Shown here: piece by piece, positions 1 to 8,893 of the stretch
Position numbering within the stretch: position 1 is the stretch's first letter
Layout: the number at the start of each line of letters is the position of its first letter
Assembly (NCBI GenBank): GCA_965262505.1
Contig: CBDHFM010000024.1
Coordinates: 1 to 30,174, forward strand
From: JACPPO01 sp965262505
GTDB taxonomy: Bacteria; Acidobacteriota; Vicinamibacteria; Vicinamibacterales; UBA2999
Length of the DNA stretch: 30,174 nucleotides
Direction: 5' to 3'
Made by a program: the position numbers and the translations under genes
Notes under the pieces: model-generated
The model's database searches: none
What the model was told of the DNA's origin: nothing
Seen by the model: only the letters and a program-made list of their open reading frames with translations

Positions 1-2
1 GC

Positions 3-128
3 CGCATCATGCCTAGCGGAAACACCCGCGACATGTTCATCAAGAACCTGTATGAGCGGCCACTTAATATCGTAATTCAGCAGTCCTTGCAGGCGGAGAA
101 AAAGAAGAAGAAGAAAGTAAGCGGATAA
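3..128 (+). CDS. C-terminal tail of a gene entering from the left edge (probably the NACHT gene of the right edge)
   Basis: An open frame with no start in the window runs from base 3 to a TAA at 126-128, giving 41 residues. They include FIKNLYERPLNIVIQQ, and the protein ends in a run of six lysines followed by VSG. A polylysine end right before a stop looks like a true C-terminus. The last seven bases of the window equal the first seven, and joining through that overlap keeps this frame in phase with the NTPase frame that runs off the right edge, giving a junction RRLRR-IMPSGN. I infer it is the end of that protein. Without closure it is an unidentified fragment. The next gene (hsdM) starts 156 bp downstream on the same strand. 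Confidence 0.55.
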   Translation, partial: RIMPSGNTRDMFIKNLYERPLNIVIQQSLQAEKKKKKKVSG

Positions 129-284
129 GCTCAAGTCATGGTAAGCCATGCCTCGCCCATTTCGAGACGCTGAGCACGACGGCGCCACTCAGCCAGGGGA
201 CCATGCGTTGCGGGTGACCAGCTGGAACTGCTCACGTGGCGCCAACGGGTCACGCCGCGGGCGCCAAGGCCCTATCATCCGCAT

Positions 285-2282
285 ATGAGTCACGGCGACC
301 TGCACTGGATCGCGACCTACATCTGGGGGATCGCCGACGACGTCCTCCGAGACCTCTACGTCCGCGGCAAGTACCGGGACGTCATCCTGCCGATGACGGT
401 GCTGCGCCGGCTGGACGCGGTGCTGGTGGACAGCAAGCCGAACGTGCTCGAGATGAAGGCGGTGCTCGACCAGACCGGCGTCGTCGCGCAGGACGCGGCC
501 CTCCGGCAGGCGGCGGGACAGGCCTTCTACAACACCTCGAAGTTCACCCTGCGCGACCTCCGGGCCCGCGCTAGCCGGCAGCAGCTCAGGGCCGACTTTG
601 AGGCCTACCTTGACGGCTTCTCGCCCAACGTACAGGACATTCTCGAGAACTTCGAGTTCCGTAACCAGATCCCGCGGCTCTCGAAGGCCGACGCCTTGGG
701 TACGCTCATCGAGAAGCTCACCTCGCCGGACATCAACCTCAGCCCAGCCCCGGTGAAGCACGCTGACGGCTCGGTCCGGTATCCGGGCCTCGACAACCAC
801 GGGATGGGCTCGATCTTCGAGGAGCTGGTTCGCCGCTTCAACGAGGAGAACAACGAGGAGGCGGGCGAGCACTGGACGCCGCGCGACGCCGTGCGGCTGA
901 TGGCGACGCTCGTCTTCCTCCCCGTCGCCGACGAGCTCACGTCTGGCACCTACCTGCTCTACGACGGCGCCTGCGGCACCGGCGGGATGCTCACCGTCGC
1001 CGAGGAGACGCTGGGCCAGCTTGCGGCCGAGCGCGGCAAGGACGTCTCCACGCACCTGTTCGGCCAGGAGATCAACGCCGAGACCTACGCCATCTGCACG
1101 GCCGACCTGCTGCTGAAGGGCGAGGGCGAGGCGGCCGACAACATCGTCGGCGGCCCGGAGCACTCCACCCTCGCCAACGACGCCTTCCCGTCCCGCGAGT
1201 TCGACTTCATGCTCTCCAACCCTCCCTACGGCAAGAGCTGGAAGACCGACCTGGAGCGCATGGGTGGCAAGAAGGATATGCGTGACTCGCGCTTCGTCAT
1301 CGAGCACGCCGGCGATCCCGAGTACTCCCTGGTCACCCGCTCCAGCGACGGTCAGATGCTTTTCCTCGCCAACAAGCTCTCGAAGATGAAGCAGGACACG
1401 CCGCGCGGCAGCCGCATCGCCGAGGTGCACAACGGCAGTTCGCTGTTCACCGGCGATGCCGGCCAGGGCGAGAGCAACATCCGACGCTGGATCATCGAGA
1501 ACGACTGGCTGGAGGCGATCGTCGCCCTCCCGCTCAACATGTTCTACAACACCGGTATCGCCACCTATGTCTGGGTGCTCACCAACCGGAAGCCCGAGCC
1601 CCGCCGTGGCAAGGTGCAGTTGATCGACGCCACGAAGTGGTACCGGCCGCTCCGCAAGAACCTCGGCAAGAAGAACTGCGAACTGGGCGAGGACGACACC
1701 GCCCGCATCTGCAACGCCTTCCTCGCCTTCGAGGAAACCGAGGAGAGCCGCATCCTCGACAACGCCGCGTTCGGCTACTGGAAGGTGACGGTCGACCGGC
1801 CGCTACGTATCGCAGGTGCCGACCCTAACCGCGTCTACAAGGCGGCGGAGATCAAGGCGCTGAAGGAGACCGGCAAGCGCAGCGAGGATGCGCCGCCGGT
1901 CCTCCGGAAGATCCACAAGCGCGGCACGGAGGCCGACCCGCTGCGTGGCCTGTTCGCGGCCAACGTCAACGGCCGGCCGGCTGTGGTGGAGTACGAGCCG
2001 GATACCGACCTGCGCGACACCGAGCAGATCCCGCTGCAGGAAGACGGCGGTATCGAGGCATTCCTGCGGCGCGAGGTCCTGCCGTACGCGGCCGACGCCT
2101 GGTACCAGGCGGACAGTGTGAAGGTCGGCTACGAGATCAGCTTCACGCGCTACTTCTACAAGCCGAAGCCGATGCGGACGCTGGCAGAGATTCGGGCGGA
2201 TATTCTGGCGCTGGAGCAGGAGACGGAGGGGCTGCTGGCCGAGATCCTCGGCGGCGGCGAACAGCGGGAGACGACTGCATGA
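285..2282 (+). CDS. hsdM: Type I restriction-modification DNA methyltransferase subunit HsdM
   Basis: N6-adenine methyltransferase subunit of a type I R-M complex; with HsdS it methylates the recognition site, and both are needed with HsdR for cleavage. The protein is 665 residues. The N-terminal helical domain (about 1-150) resembles HsdM_N. The catalytic domain shows the SAM-binding motif DGACGTGG at residues 227-234 and the adenine-methylase motif NPPY at 312-315. The ATG at 285 has only a weak upstream AAGG, but it gives the expected N-terminus (WIWG-type IADDVLRDLY helix). The stop overlaps the hicB start as ATGA, so this is the first gene of a tightly packed operon. The 129-284 gap should hold its promoter; I see no convincing consensus boxes there. 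A long antisense reading frame is only a codon-bias shadow. Confidence 0.95.
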   Translation: MSHGDLHWIATYIWGIADDVLRDLYVRGKYRDVILPMTVLRRLDAVLVDSKPNVLEMKAVLDQTGVVAQDAALRQAAGQAFYNTSKFTLRDLRARASRQQLRADFEAYLDGFSPNVQDILENFEFRNQIPRLSKADALGTLIEKLTSPDINLSPAPVKHADGSVRYPGLDNHGMGSIFEELVRRFNEENNEEAGEHWTPRDAVRLMATLVFLPVADELTSGTYLLYDGACGTGGMLTVAEETLGQLAAERGKDVSTHLFGQEINAETYAICTADLLLKGEGEAADNIVGGPEHSTLANDAFPSREFDFMLSNPPYGKSWKTDLERMGGKKDMRDSRFVIEHAGDPEYSLVTRSSDGQMLFLANKLSKMKQDTPRGSRIAEVHNGSSLFTGDAGQGESNIRRWIIENDWLEAIVALPLNMFYNTGIATYVWVLTNRKPEPRRGKVQLIDATKWYRPLRKNLGKKNCELGEDDTARICNAFLAFEETEESRILDNAAFGYWKVTVDRPLRIAGADPNRVYKAAEIKALKETGKRSEDAPPVLRKIHKRGTEADPLRGLFAANVNGRPAVVEYEPDTDLRDTEQIPLQEDGGIEAFLRREVLPYAADAWYQADSVKVGYEISFTRYFYKPKPMRTLAEIRADILALEQETEGLLAEILGGGEQRETTA

Positions 2283-2491
2283 CCGAGATCATCTTCGAAA
2301 TCACCGAAGACGAAGTGGACGGCGGGTACTCGGCAAGCGCGCTCGGGCACGGCATTCACACCCAGGGCGAGTCTGTCGAGGAGATCCGCAGCAACGTCAA
2401 GGAGGCCGTCGACTGCTACTTCGACGACACCATGCCGCGACCGAAGTTGATCCGGTTGCACTTCGTACGGGACGAGGTTCTCGTGGCATGA
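2279..2491 (+). CDS. hicB: HicB-family antitoxin embedded in the R-M operon
   Basis: Small acidic protein of 70 residues with the HicB-like partial RNase H fold pattern: a beta strand ending in DGGYSASALGHGIHTQG, then a helix with ESVEEIRSNVKEAV and a C-terminal strand. Its role would be to bind and neutralize the HicA toxin encoded next. It lacks a C-terminal DNA-binding domain, so autoregulation is not evident. The start ATG overlaps the hsdM stop by 4 bases, with GGGAG at 2266-2270 as a likely ribosome site, and its own stop overlaps the hicA start in the same way. Expression is therefore almost certainly coupled to hsdM. Known HicB proteins of this short type are sometimes mislabelled as dehydrogenase fragments. 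Confidence 0.85.
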   Translation: MTEIIFEITEDEVDGGYSASALGHGIHTQGESVEEIRSNVKEAVDCYFDDTMPRPKLIRLHFVRDEVLVA

Positions 2492-2730
2492 AGTTGCCCC
2501 GCAACGTGAGTGGCGCGACGCTGCAAGCGTCGCTTCGACGTCTGGGGTACGACACCGTGCGACAGCGAGGCTCCCACGTGCGGATCACGACGCAGATCAA
2601 CGGTGAACATCATGAGGTGATCCCGCTGCACACTCCGATCAGGGTGAAGACGCTGTCGAGCATCCTGAAGAGCGTTGCCCGGCACCACAAAATGACCGTC
2701 GAGGAGCTTCTCCGTGAACTCGACCTGTGA
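2488..2730 (+). CDS. hicA: HicA-family mRNA interferase toxin
   Basis: 80-residue protein of the HicA (YcfA) family, a dsRBD-like fold that cleaves mRNA. The family pattern is clear: an N-terminal GATLQASLRRLGY helix, then RQRGSHVRI with the catalytic-type histidine at residue 30 (GSH 28-30), then HEVIPLHTPIRVKTLSSILK and a C-terminal helix. The gene starts with ATG in a 4-base overlap with hicB and its 3' end overlaps the GTG start of hsdS by 17 bases, so the antitoxin-toxin pair is wedged without gaps between hsdM and hsdS. Toxin activity is inferred from family and the intact histidine; nothing suggests it is decayed. Confidence 0.88.
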   Translation: MKLPRNVSGATLQASLRRLGYDTVRQRGSHVRITTQINGEHHEVIPLHTPIRVKTLSSILKSVARHHKMTVEELLRELDL

Positions 2731-4195
2731 ACTCGACCGCCACGCGGCACGCGCACTCAAGCCGTATCCCGTCTACAAACACTCAGGCATCGAGTGGCTG
2801 GGGGAGGTGCCGGAGCATTGGGAGGTGAAGCGCGGCAAGGCGCTGTTCCGCTGCGTCAACGTTCGGTCATCAATCGGCGAAGAAGCGCTGCTGACAGTTT
2901 CGTCAGAGCGTGGAGTAGTGCCTCGTTCTTCAGCGGCAGTCACGATGTTCAAGGCCGAGTCTTACGCGGGCTACAAGCTCTGTTGGCCTGGCGACTTGGT
3001 AATCAACAGTTTGTGGGCTTGGGGGCGTGGTCTTGGCGTATCTCGACACCACGGCATCATCAGCTCCGCCTACGGTGTTTACCGCTTACGACCGCCCTAT
3101 ACCGAATACTCTGCTTACATTCACGCGCTTGTTCGCTCAACGCCTTTCAACTGGGAGCTGCAGGTGCGCTCGAAAGGCATCTGGATCTCGCGCCTTCAGT
3201 TGACCGATGAAGCATTTCTTGGAGCGCCAGTCCCACTCCCCCCGCTCCCTGAACAAGCCGCCATCGTCCGCTTCCTCGATCACGCCGACCGGCGCATCCG
3301 GCGCTACATCCGCGTCAAGCAGAAGCTGATTGCGCTGCTGGAGGAGCAGAAGCAGGCCCTCATCCACCAGGCCGTTACGGGCCAGATCGACATTCGCACC
3401 GGGAAGCCGTACCAGGCCTACAAGCCCTCCGGCGTGGAGTGGCTGGGGGATGTGCCGGAGCATTGGGAAATAAAGCGCCTCAAGTCCATGGTTCCACGCA
3501 TTGATCAAGGCGTCAGTCCACAGGCTGACAACTATCTCGCTGATGGCACGGCTTGGGGCGTGCTTAAGGCGGGTTGTGTCAACCGGGGCGTGTTCAGGGA
3601 GACCGAGCATAAGCGCCTCGCGGCTGGTTTTGTGTTCGACTCAGTTCTTGCGGTTGCAGCGGGAGACGTTCTTGTATCTCGATCAAGTGGTTCGCCCCAT
3701 CTTGTCGGTTCAGTCGGACGTGTCTCATCTCTGAATTACAAACTCATTTTGTCTGACAAGACGTTTCGTCTCATCTTCAATCAGAATGTCGATGCTGACT
3801 TCATGGTGATGGCGATGAACAGTCGCTACTACCGTCAGCAAGTGGAGCAGGCCATTAGTGGCGCAGAAGGGTTGGCGAACAACCTTCCACTATCATCATT
3901 GCGAGCCTTCTTCTTTGTTGCTCCTTCGACTGACGAGCAGCACGACATCGTCTGGTACCTAGGAAGATCGACCAACGAACTAAGCGAATCCGTCGCCCAG
4001 GCTGAGCGAGAAACCTCGCTTCTCCGCGAATACCGCACCCGCCTCATCGCCGACGTGGTCACCGGGAAGTTTGACGTGCTGGAGGCAGCGGCACGACTCC
4101 CTGACGAGGTCGAGGAACTGGAGCCGCTCGACGAGGCGGATGCCTTGATCGACAGCAAGGAAGAGCCCACCGACGCCCTCGCCACCGTCCCCTAG
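2714..4195 (+). CDS. hsdS: Type I restriction-modification specificity subunit HsdS
   Basis: DNA-recognition subunit of the type I system; 493 residues. It has the classical two-repeat build: each target recognition domain opens with the same signature (SGIEWLGEVPEHWEVKR near residue 24 and SGVEWLGDVPEHWEIKR near residue 239). The first ends with PLPPLPEQ (about 174-181) followed by a long helical spacer, KQKLIALLEEQKQALIHQAVTG, and the second by a comparable TDEQHDIVWYL and spacer helix. GTG at 2714 is the only start that fits the full first repeat. The two TRDs are dissimilar, predicting a bipartite asymmetric target. TRD segments (for example 2870-3200 and 3500-3900) are visibly less GC-rich than the flanking methylase and endonuclease genes, as expected for exchanged specificity modules. 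A RBS for hsdR overlaps its stop. Confidence 0.93.
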   Translation: MNSTCELDRHAARALKPYPVYKHSGIEWLGEVPEHWEVKRGKALFRCVNVRSSIGEEALLTVSSERGVVPRSSAAVTMFKAESYAGYKLCWPGDLVINSLWAWGRGLGVSRHHGIISSAYGVYRLRPPYTEYSAYIHALVRSTPFNWELQVRSKGIWISRLQLTDEAFLGAPVPLPPLPEQAAIVRFLDHADRRIRRYIRVKQKLIALLEEQKQALIHQAVTGQIDIRTGKPYQAYKPSGVEWLGDVPEHWEIKRLKSMVPRIDQGVSPQADNYLADGTAWGVLKAGCVNRGVFRETEHKRLAAGFVFDSVLAVAAGDVLVSRSSGSPHLVGSVGRVSSLNYKLILSDKTFRLIFNQNVDADFMVMAMNSRYYRQQVEQAISGAEGLANNLPLSSLRAFFFVAPSTDEQHDIVWYLGRSTNELSESVAQAERETSLLREYRTRLIADVVTGKFDVLEAAARLPDEVEELEPLDEADALIDSKEEPTDALATVP

Positions 4196-4209
4196 GAGGC
4201 TGCGGTGTG
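4194..4209 (+). promoter_or_regulatory. Strong ribosome binding site that fixes the hsdR start
   Basis: AGGAGG at 4194-4199 overlaps the hsdS stop codon (TAG 4193-4195) and lies 7 bases before a GTG at 4207. This supports GTG as the hsdR start and separate, efficient initiation of the endonuclease at the end of the operon. Confidence 0.75.
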
Positions 4210-7206
4210 ACGACCGACACCAGCGAACGCGGCCTCGAACGCCTGATCTGCACGGCGCTGACCGGCCATCCCTGCGATCCACCGCAAGAGCGCATGGCAG
4301 CGGAGGTCCGCACCGGCTATGGCGGCGCGGGCTGGAGCGGCGGCAATCCCCACGACTACGACCGAGAGTTCTGCGTCGATCGGGTCCAGCTCGCGGCATT
4401 CCTGAAGTCCACCCAGCCGGACGCCGCCGAATCGCTGGCGCTCGACGAGGACGGTCCGGCGCGACGCAAGTTCCTCGCCCGGCTGCAGGGGGAGATCGCC
4501 AAGCGCGGCACCATCGACGTGCTGCGCCACGGCCTCAGGCACGGCGCGCACGACCTGGACATCTTCTACGGTACGCCGTCACCCGGGAACGTGCAGGCGC
4601 AGCAGCGTTTCGAGCAGAACCGCTTCACCGTCGTCCGGCAGCTTCGCTACAGCCGCGACGAGACGCAGCGGGCGCTCGACATCGGGCTCTTCCTCAACGG
4701 CCTGCCGGTCTTCACGTTCGAGCTGAAGAACAGCCTCACCAAGCAGACCGTTCACGATGCGGTGTGGCAGTACCAGAAGGACCGCAACCCCCGCGAGAAG
4801 CTGTTCGAGTTCGGCCGCTGCGTGGCCCACTTCGCGGTGGACGAGAGCGACGTGCGCTTCTGCACCCACCTCAAGGGGAAGGCGTCCTGGTTCCTGCCGT
4901 TCAACCGGGGCTGGAACGACGGCGCCGGCAATCCGCCCAACCCGAGCGGCATCAAGACCGACTACCTGTGGCGCGAGGTGCTGACTCGCAAGAGCCTGAC
5001 CGACATCCTGGAGAACTACGCCCAGGTGGTGGAGGCGAAGGACGAGAAGACCGGCAAGAAAAAGCGGGCGCAGATTTGGCCGCGCTACCAACAGCTCAAC
5101 GTGGTGCGCCGGCTGCTGGCCGACGCCGCGACGCGCGGGGCGGGCCGGCGCTATCTGATCCAGCACTCGGCTGGCAGCGGGAAGAGCAACTCCATCGCTT
5201 GGCTGGCCCACCAACTGATCGGGCTCGCGAAGGACGACGCCCCGATCTTCGACTCGATCATCGTGGTCACCGACCGGCGCATCCTCGACCGGCAGATCCG
5301 CGACACCATCAAGCAGTACGCCCAGGTCGGCGCGACGGTGGGGCACGCGGAGCGCTCAGGAGACCTGCGCCGGTTCATCGAGGCCGGCAAGAAGATCATC
5401 ATCTCGACGGTTCAGAAGTTCCACTTCATCCTCGACGCGATCGGCAACGAGCAGCGCGGCCAGCGCTTTGCCATCATCATCGACGAGGCCCACTCCAGCC
5501 AAGGTGGGCGCACCTCGGCGTCCATTTCGGCCGTGCTGGGGATAGCCGGTGAAGAGGCCGAGGAGGAGACCACCGAGGATCACATCAACCGCCTGATGGA
5601 GTCGCGCAGGCTGCTCCCGAACGCCAGCTACTTCGCGTTCACCGCCACCCCGAAGAACAAGACGCTGGAGATCTTCGGCGAGCCGGACCCGCAGCCCGGC
5701 GGCGCGGTCAGGCACCACGCCTTCCACAGCTACACCATGAAGCAGGCAATCCAGGAGGGGTTCATCCTGGATGTACTGGCGCACTACACGCCGGTGGCTA
5801 GCTACTACCGGCTTGCCAAGACGGTGGAGAACGACCCGGAGTTCGACGTCAAGAAGGCGCAGAAGAAGCTGCGGCGCTACGTCGAGGGCCACGATCACGC
5901 GATCCGCCTCAAGGCCGAGATCATGGTCGACCACTTCCATGAGCAGGTCATCGCGAAGAACAAGATCGGCGGCGAGGCGCGGGCGATGGTGGTCACCAAC
6001 GGCATCGCGCGCGCCCTCCAGTACTTCCACGCCATCCGTGACTACCTGCCGGAGCGCAAGAGCCAGTACCAGGCCGTCGTGGCCTTCTCCGGCGAGCCCG
6101 AGTTCGGCGGCGAGAAGGTGACCGAGGCGTCGCTGAACGGCTTTCCGTCCGGCCAGATCGCCGACAAGATCCAGAAGGATCCGTACCGCTTCCTGATCTG
6201 CGCCGACAAGTTCCAGACCGGCTACGACGAGCCGTTGCTGCACACGATGTACGTGGACAAGACGCTGTCTGGCATCAAGGCGGTGCAGACCCTGTCGCGC
6301 CTCAACCGGGCGCATCCGAAGAAGCACGATGTCTTCGTGCTCGACTTCCTCAACGACGCCGACACCATCCGCGACGCCTTCACCGACTACTACCGCGCGA
6401 CGATCCTCGCCAGCGAGACCGATCCCGACAAGCTCCACGACCTGCAGGCGGACCTGGATGCCGCCCAGGTCTACTCACCCGAGCAGATCGACGACTTCGT
6501 CGAGCGCTACCTCGACGGGGCCGAGCGCGACCAATTGGATCCGATCCTCGACGCCTGCGTGACGGTCTATCTGAACGACCTGGACGAGGACGGGCAGGTG
6601 GACTTCAAGGGCAAGGCCAAGGCCTTCGCGCGGACCTACGGCTTCCTGTCGTGCGTCCTGCCCTACACGAACGCCGCGTGGGAGAAGCGCTCGATCTTCC
6701 TGAACTTCCTGATCTCGAAGCTGCCGGCGCCCGAGGAGAAGGACCTCTCCAAGGGCATCCTCGACGCCATCGACATGGACAGCTATCGGGTCGAGAAGCG
6801 CGCGGTGCAGCAGATTCTGCTGCCCGACGAGAATGCCGAGATCGCACCCGTGCCACCGAGCGGCGGCGGCCACGTGCCGGAGCCGGAGCTGGAGCGGCTC
6901 TCGAGCATCTTAAGAGAGTTCAATGACCTGTTCGGTGCCATCGCGTGGCAGGACACCGACCGTGTGAAGGAGATGATCACGGAGACCATTCCTTTTCGAG
7001 TCGCCCAGGACGCTGCGTTCAAGAACGCTCGCCAGAACTCCGATCAGGACAATGCTCGCATTGAGCACGGCAAGGCGCTCACTCGTGTCATGACGGCGCT
7101 CATCAAGGATGATGCCGAACTGTTCAAGCAATTCATGGACAACGACAGCTTCAAGCGTTGGATGACCGAGACCGTGTTCACCTTGGCCTGTAAGCAGGCC
7201 AGTTGA
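4207..7206 (+). CDS. hsdR: Type I restriction endonuclease subunit HsdR
   Basis: 999-residue translocase and nuclease subunit. The N-terminal nuclease domain shows the PD-(D/E)XK core as an Asp in ALDIGLFLNGLP followed by FELKN (E172, K174). A superfamily 2 helicase follows: Walker A HSAGSGKS at 320-327, Walker B DEAH at 426-429, motif III FTATPK, and later a helicase C-terminal half with FQTGYDEPLLHTMYVDK and QTLSRLNRAHPKK. The helical C-terminus that docks on the methylase is present, so the subunit looks intact. The GTG start is supported by a strong RBS. The last 300 bases are a little less GC-rich than the rest. Scars of transposition begin right after the stop, so the operon ends here. 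Confidence 0.95.
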   Translation: MTTDTSERGLERLICTALTGHPCDPPQERMAAEVRTGYGGAGWSGGNPHDYDREFCVDRVQLAAFLKSTQPDAAESLALDEDGPARRKFLARLQGEIAKRGTIDVLRHGLRHGAHDLDIFYGTPSPGNVQAQQRFEQNRFTVVRQLRYSRDETQRALDIGLFLNGLPVFTFELKNSLTKQTVHDAVWQYQKDRNPREKLFEFGRCVAHFAVDESDVRFCTHLKGKASWFLPFNRGWNDGAGNPPNPSGIKTDYLWREVLTRKSLTDILENYAQVVEAKDEKTGKKKRAQIWPRYQQLNVVRRLLADAATRGAGRRYLIQHSAGSGKSNSIAWLAHQLIGLAKDDAPIFDSIIVVTDRRILDRQIRDTIKQYAQVGATVGHAERSGDLRRFIEAGKKIIISTVQKFHFILDAIGNEQRGQRFAIIIDEAHSSQGGRTSASISAVLGIAGEEAEEETTEDHINRLMESRRLLPNASYFAFTATPKNKTLEIFGEPDPQPGGAVRHHAFHSYTMKQAIQEGFILDVLAHYTPVASYYRLAKTVENDPEFDVKKAQKKLRRYVEGHDHAIRLKAEIMVDHFHEQVIAKNKIGGEARAMVVTNGIARALQYFHAIRDYLPERKSQYQAVVAFSGEPEFGGEKVTEASLNGFPSGQIADKIQKDPYRFLICADKFQTGYDEPLLHTMYVDKTLSGIKAVQTLSRLNRAHPKKHDVFVLDFLNDADTIRDAFTDYYRATILASETDPDKLHDLQADLDAAQVYSPEQIDDFVERYLDGAERDQLDPILDACVTVYLNDLDEDGQVDFKGKAKAFARTYGFLSCVLPYTNAAWEKRSIFLNFLISKLPAPEEKDLSKGILDAIDMDSYRVEKRAVQQILLPDENAEIAPVPPSGGGHVPEPELERLSSILREFNDLFGAIAWQDTDRVKEMITETIPFRVAQDAAFKNARQNSDQDNARIEHGKALTRVMTALIKDDAELFKQFMDNDSFKRWMTETVFTLACKQAS

Positions 7207-7215
7207 CGGCTGGCC

Positions 7216-7299
7216 GTGCGGGATGCCCCCGTGCTGGCCGTGATGCGCCGTTTGGCGGCCGAATACCCCCGCTACGGGTATCGGCGGATTCGGACGTAG
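7216..7299 (+). pseudogene. Fragment of IS3-family transposase OrfB
   Basis: A short frame reads VRDAPVLAVMRRLAAEYPRYGYRRIRT before a stop. RRLAAEYPRYGYRRI is the hallmark HTH/linker region just before the DDE domain in IS3-family OrfB proteins. Neither end of the transposase is present. It is not derived from the intact IS3-type element at 27290-28556, whose equivalent region reads HLERPFYGSRRLRDEL. A scar of a different insertion. Confidence 0.6.
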
Positions 7300-7308
7300 C
7301 CGATCAGC

Positions 7309-7360
7309 CGGCCTGGGCCAGTCGCACTTGGGCTTTCGACAGCGCGAACTTCCTGCCGCC
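7309..7360 (-). pseudogene. Fragment of a resolvase C-terminal region
   Basis: About 52 bases are nearly identical to stretches at 13374-13406 and 15232-15283. On the minus strand they encode the GGRKFALSKAQVRLAQA segment that precedes the C-terminal helix-turn-helix of Tn3-type resolvases. Nothing else of the gene remains here. It forms the left border of the CPBP protease segment, whose right border is a res-like site. Confidence 0.6.
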
Positions 7361-7658
7361 GGAGTGACTCGCGTTGGCCGTGTCGTTGAGAGAGCCTCGC
7401 GTGTACTTGCCGGGTGGTCGGAGATCGTGCACCGCACAGGAGTGCTAACGAGTAGGACGAGTGAAGGGAGGCGGACCAGCACGGAGGGCCGACGTCGCGC
7501 GGTGCGGGTTGCGCTGCTGTACCGGCCCGCCAGCGAGGTCCCCATTCCCGGCGCGCCGTAATGACTCCCTGTGGAGCCGCGCGCGGCGAGCGTAGCGCCT
7601 GCGTTCTCGCCTCGGGCGTGATCCACTCGCCGGGCGGCTGCGCCGCCGGAGCACGAGC
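7361..7658. other. Non-coding stretch before the CPBP gene
   Basis: About 300 bases with no reading frame that resembles a known protein on either strand. It contains only the presumed upstream region of the membrane protease gene, with GGAG at 7648-7651 seven bases before its ATG. I see no RNA gene or clear terminator. Confidence 0.5.
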
Positions 7659-8453
7659 ATGCACAGCCCAGTCCACATCTCACGTAACGGCCCCCTCGGA
7701 CAGTTTCTGGCCGTCCCCGCCAGCCTGTTGGGGGCCGTACTCGTCTATGCGCAGGTCACAGGGCTCCCCATACCGCTGTACGCGCTGGTGTACGCCGCAT
7801 ATCTTTTCGCCCCGGCCTCGGTGCTGCTTCTTGGTCGGGCTCGCCGCAGCCGATGGGTCCCGCTCTGGGGACTGGTTGCGGCTAGTCTCTTCTGGCTCCC
7901 GATTGAGTTCGCCCTGCTGCCCGCGCTGCCGGTTCCACCGCCGAATGGCTACGACGTCAGCCGGGGCGTGGGCATCGTTGCAGCATTCCATCTGTTTCTC
8001 GTGGCGTGGCCGCTGGCCGGGATCGGATGCACCTTAGCGCTCGACGGACGGGACTTCCGAGTGGCGGGCGTGGCGTGGGCGGCATACGCAACCGTGGCGC
8101 TGCCGCTCGGGTTGCTCACGGGCTTTTTGACCTGGCACCCGGCGGTCGATGTTGTGGGGCTCCTGGCGACGCCGGTGCTCATCTATACGCTCACGGCCGT
8201 GCCAGAGGAGTTTCTCTTCCGCGGGGTGATTCAGAATCTCCTGACACGCTGGTGGGGACCGCGTATCGGGCTCGGGGTCGCCGCCGGCGTCTTTGGGCTA
8301 GCACACCTCCCCGATCTTCGCTATGTGCTCCTCGCCACGCTGGCTGGGATCGGGTATGGGTGGGTGTATGCCCGGACCGGCAAGATTACCGCGTCGGCCC
8401 TGACTCACACCGGGGTGAACTGGATTCGGGGGTTGTTCTTGTCGTACCCGTGA
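7659..8453 (+). CDS. CPBP-family intramembrane metalloprotease
   Basis: 264-residue polytopic membrane protein with about seven to eight hydrophobic segments. All three conserved CPBP (Abi/CAAX protease) motifs are present: EEFLFR at 183-188 (EExxxR), F212xxxH216 in VFGLAH, and H250xxxN254 in HTGVN. These residues form the putative zinc site inside the membrane. Family members cleave prenylated or membrane proteins and, in bacteria, are linked to bacteriocin self-immunity or regulated proteolysis; the substrate here is unknown. A GGAG seven bases upstream supports the ATG. The gene stands alone between a resolvase fragment on the left and a res-like site on the right, so it looks like captured cargo. 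Confidence 0.85.
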   Translation: MHSPVHISRNGPLGQFLAVPASLLGAVLVYAQVTGLPIPLYALVYAAYLFAPASVLLLGRARRSRWVPLWGLVAASLFWLPIEFALLPALPVPPPNGYDVSRGVGIVAAFHLFLVAWPLAGIGCTLALDGRDFRVAGVAWAAYATVALPLGLLTGFLTWHPAVDVVGLLATPVLIYTLTAVPEEFLFRGVIQNLLTRWWGPRIGLGVAAGVFGLAHLPDLRYVLLATLAGIGYGWVYARTGKITASALTHTGVNWIRGLFLSYP

Positions 8454-8527
8454 GCGCGAGGATGAGGCTCGCGGGTAAGCCTGGCACGCGGCCGGCCGCC
8501 TGAACGCGCGCTGACCTGACACAGCTA

Positions 8528-8642
8528 GGCCAGATCCGCCTGTGTCGTAAACGGCCGTTTGCGACACACGGGTGAGAGCGCCGTCAGACACGCGCCGCCG
8601 TGTGTCGTATCCCGTGTCGGATTCTATGTCTTGCAGACGTCG
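8528..8642. repeat. Orphan res-like recombination site, copy A
   Basis: About 115 bases closely match 15604-15715, the site upstream of the decayed resolvase. It starts with an inverted repeat TGTCGTAAACGG/CCGTTTGCGACA (subsite I) and continues with further TGTCGTATCCC/GTGTCGGATTC elements (subsites II and III). The resolvase coding sequence that should follow on the minus strand stops matching after the first codons. It is therefore a site without its gene. Confidence 0.6.
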
Positions 8643-8674
8643 AGCGAATGAACAGCCTAGGCGGTCGGGCGCGC

Positions 8675-8893
8675 TCACGCTTCGACCGGCGTGAGCCGGT
8701 AGAGGCGGGTTGCGAGCTGGGCACCGCGCGTGATGTCGCCAGCACGCAGCGCGTCCCTGACCGCATCGAGCTTGCCTGCGTCCTCTAGAGAGAGGTAAGG
8801 TGACCAGCCGCCCTCCTCCTCAACGAGCTGTACGTCCACCTCGGCGACGAAGTCGCCTTCACGAATGAGTCGCTTGGTCAATTTTGTGGTCAT
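8675..8893 (-). CDS. Small partner protein of the DUF4258 gene (antitoxin candidate)
   Basis: 72 residues, beginning MTTKLTKRLIREGDFVAEVDV and ending TRLYRLTPVEA, acidic in the middle. Similar short proteins are found immediately downstream of DUF4258 genes, which supports an antitoxin-like role, but I cannot name a domain. The ATG at 8893 is preceded by AAGGAGA and overlaps the stop of the upstream gene by 4 bases, so the pair is translationally coupled. A longer frame extends upstream but is out of context and lacks a good ribosome site. It lies last in the parA-parB-DUF4258 gene string. Confidence 0.65.
   Translation of the reverse strand: MTTKLTKRLIREGDFVAEVDVQLVEEEGGWSPYLSLEDAGKLDAVRDALRAGDITRGAQLATRLYRLTPVEA

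Noticed and set aside
189..1430. 413-residue minus-strand frame opposite hsdM
   Set aside because: Low-complexity Val/Leu/Arg-rich shadow caused by GC-rich codon bias of hsdM; no domain, no ribosome site.
5356..6438. 360-residue minus-strand frame opposite hsdR
   Set aside because: Antisense shadow of a clearly coding gene, as are 4579-5346 and 6475-6873.
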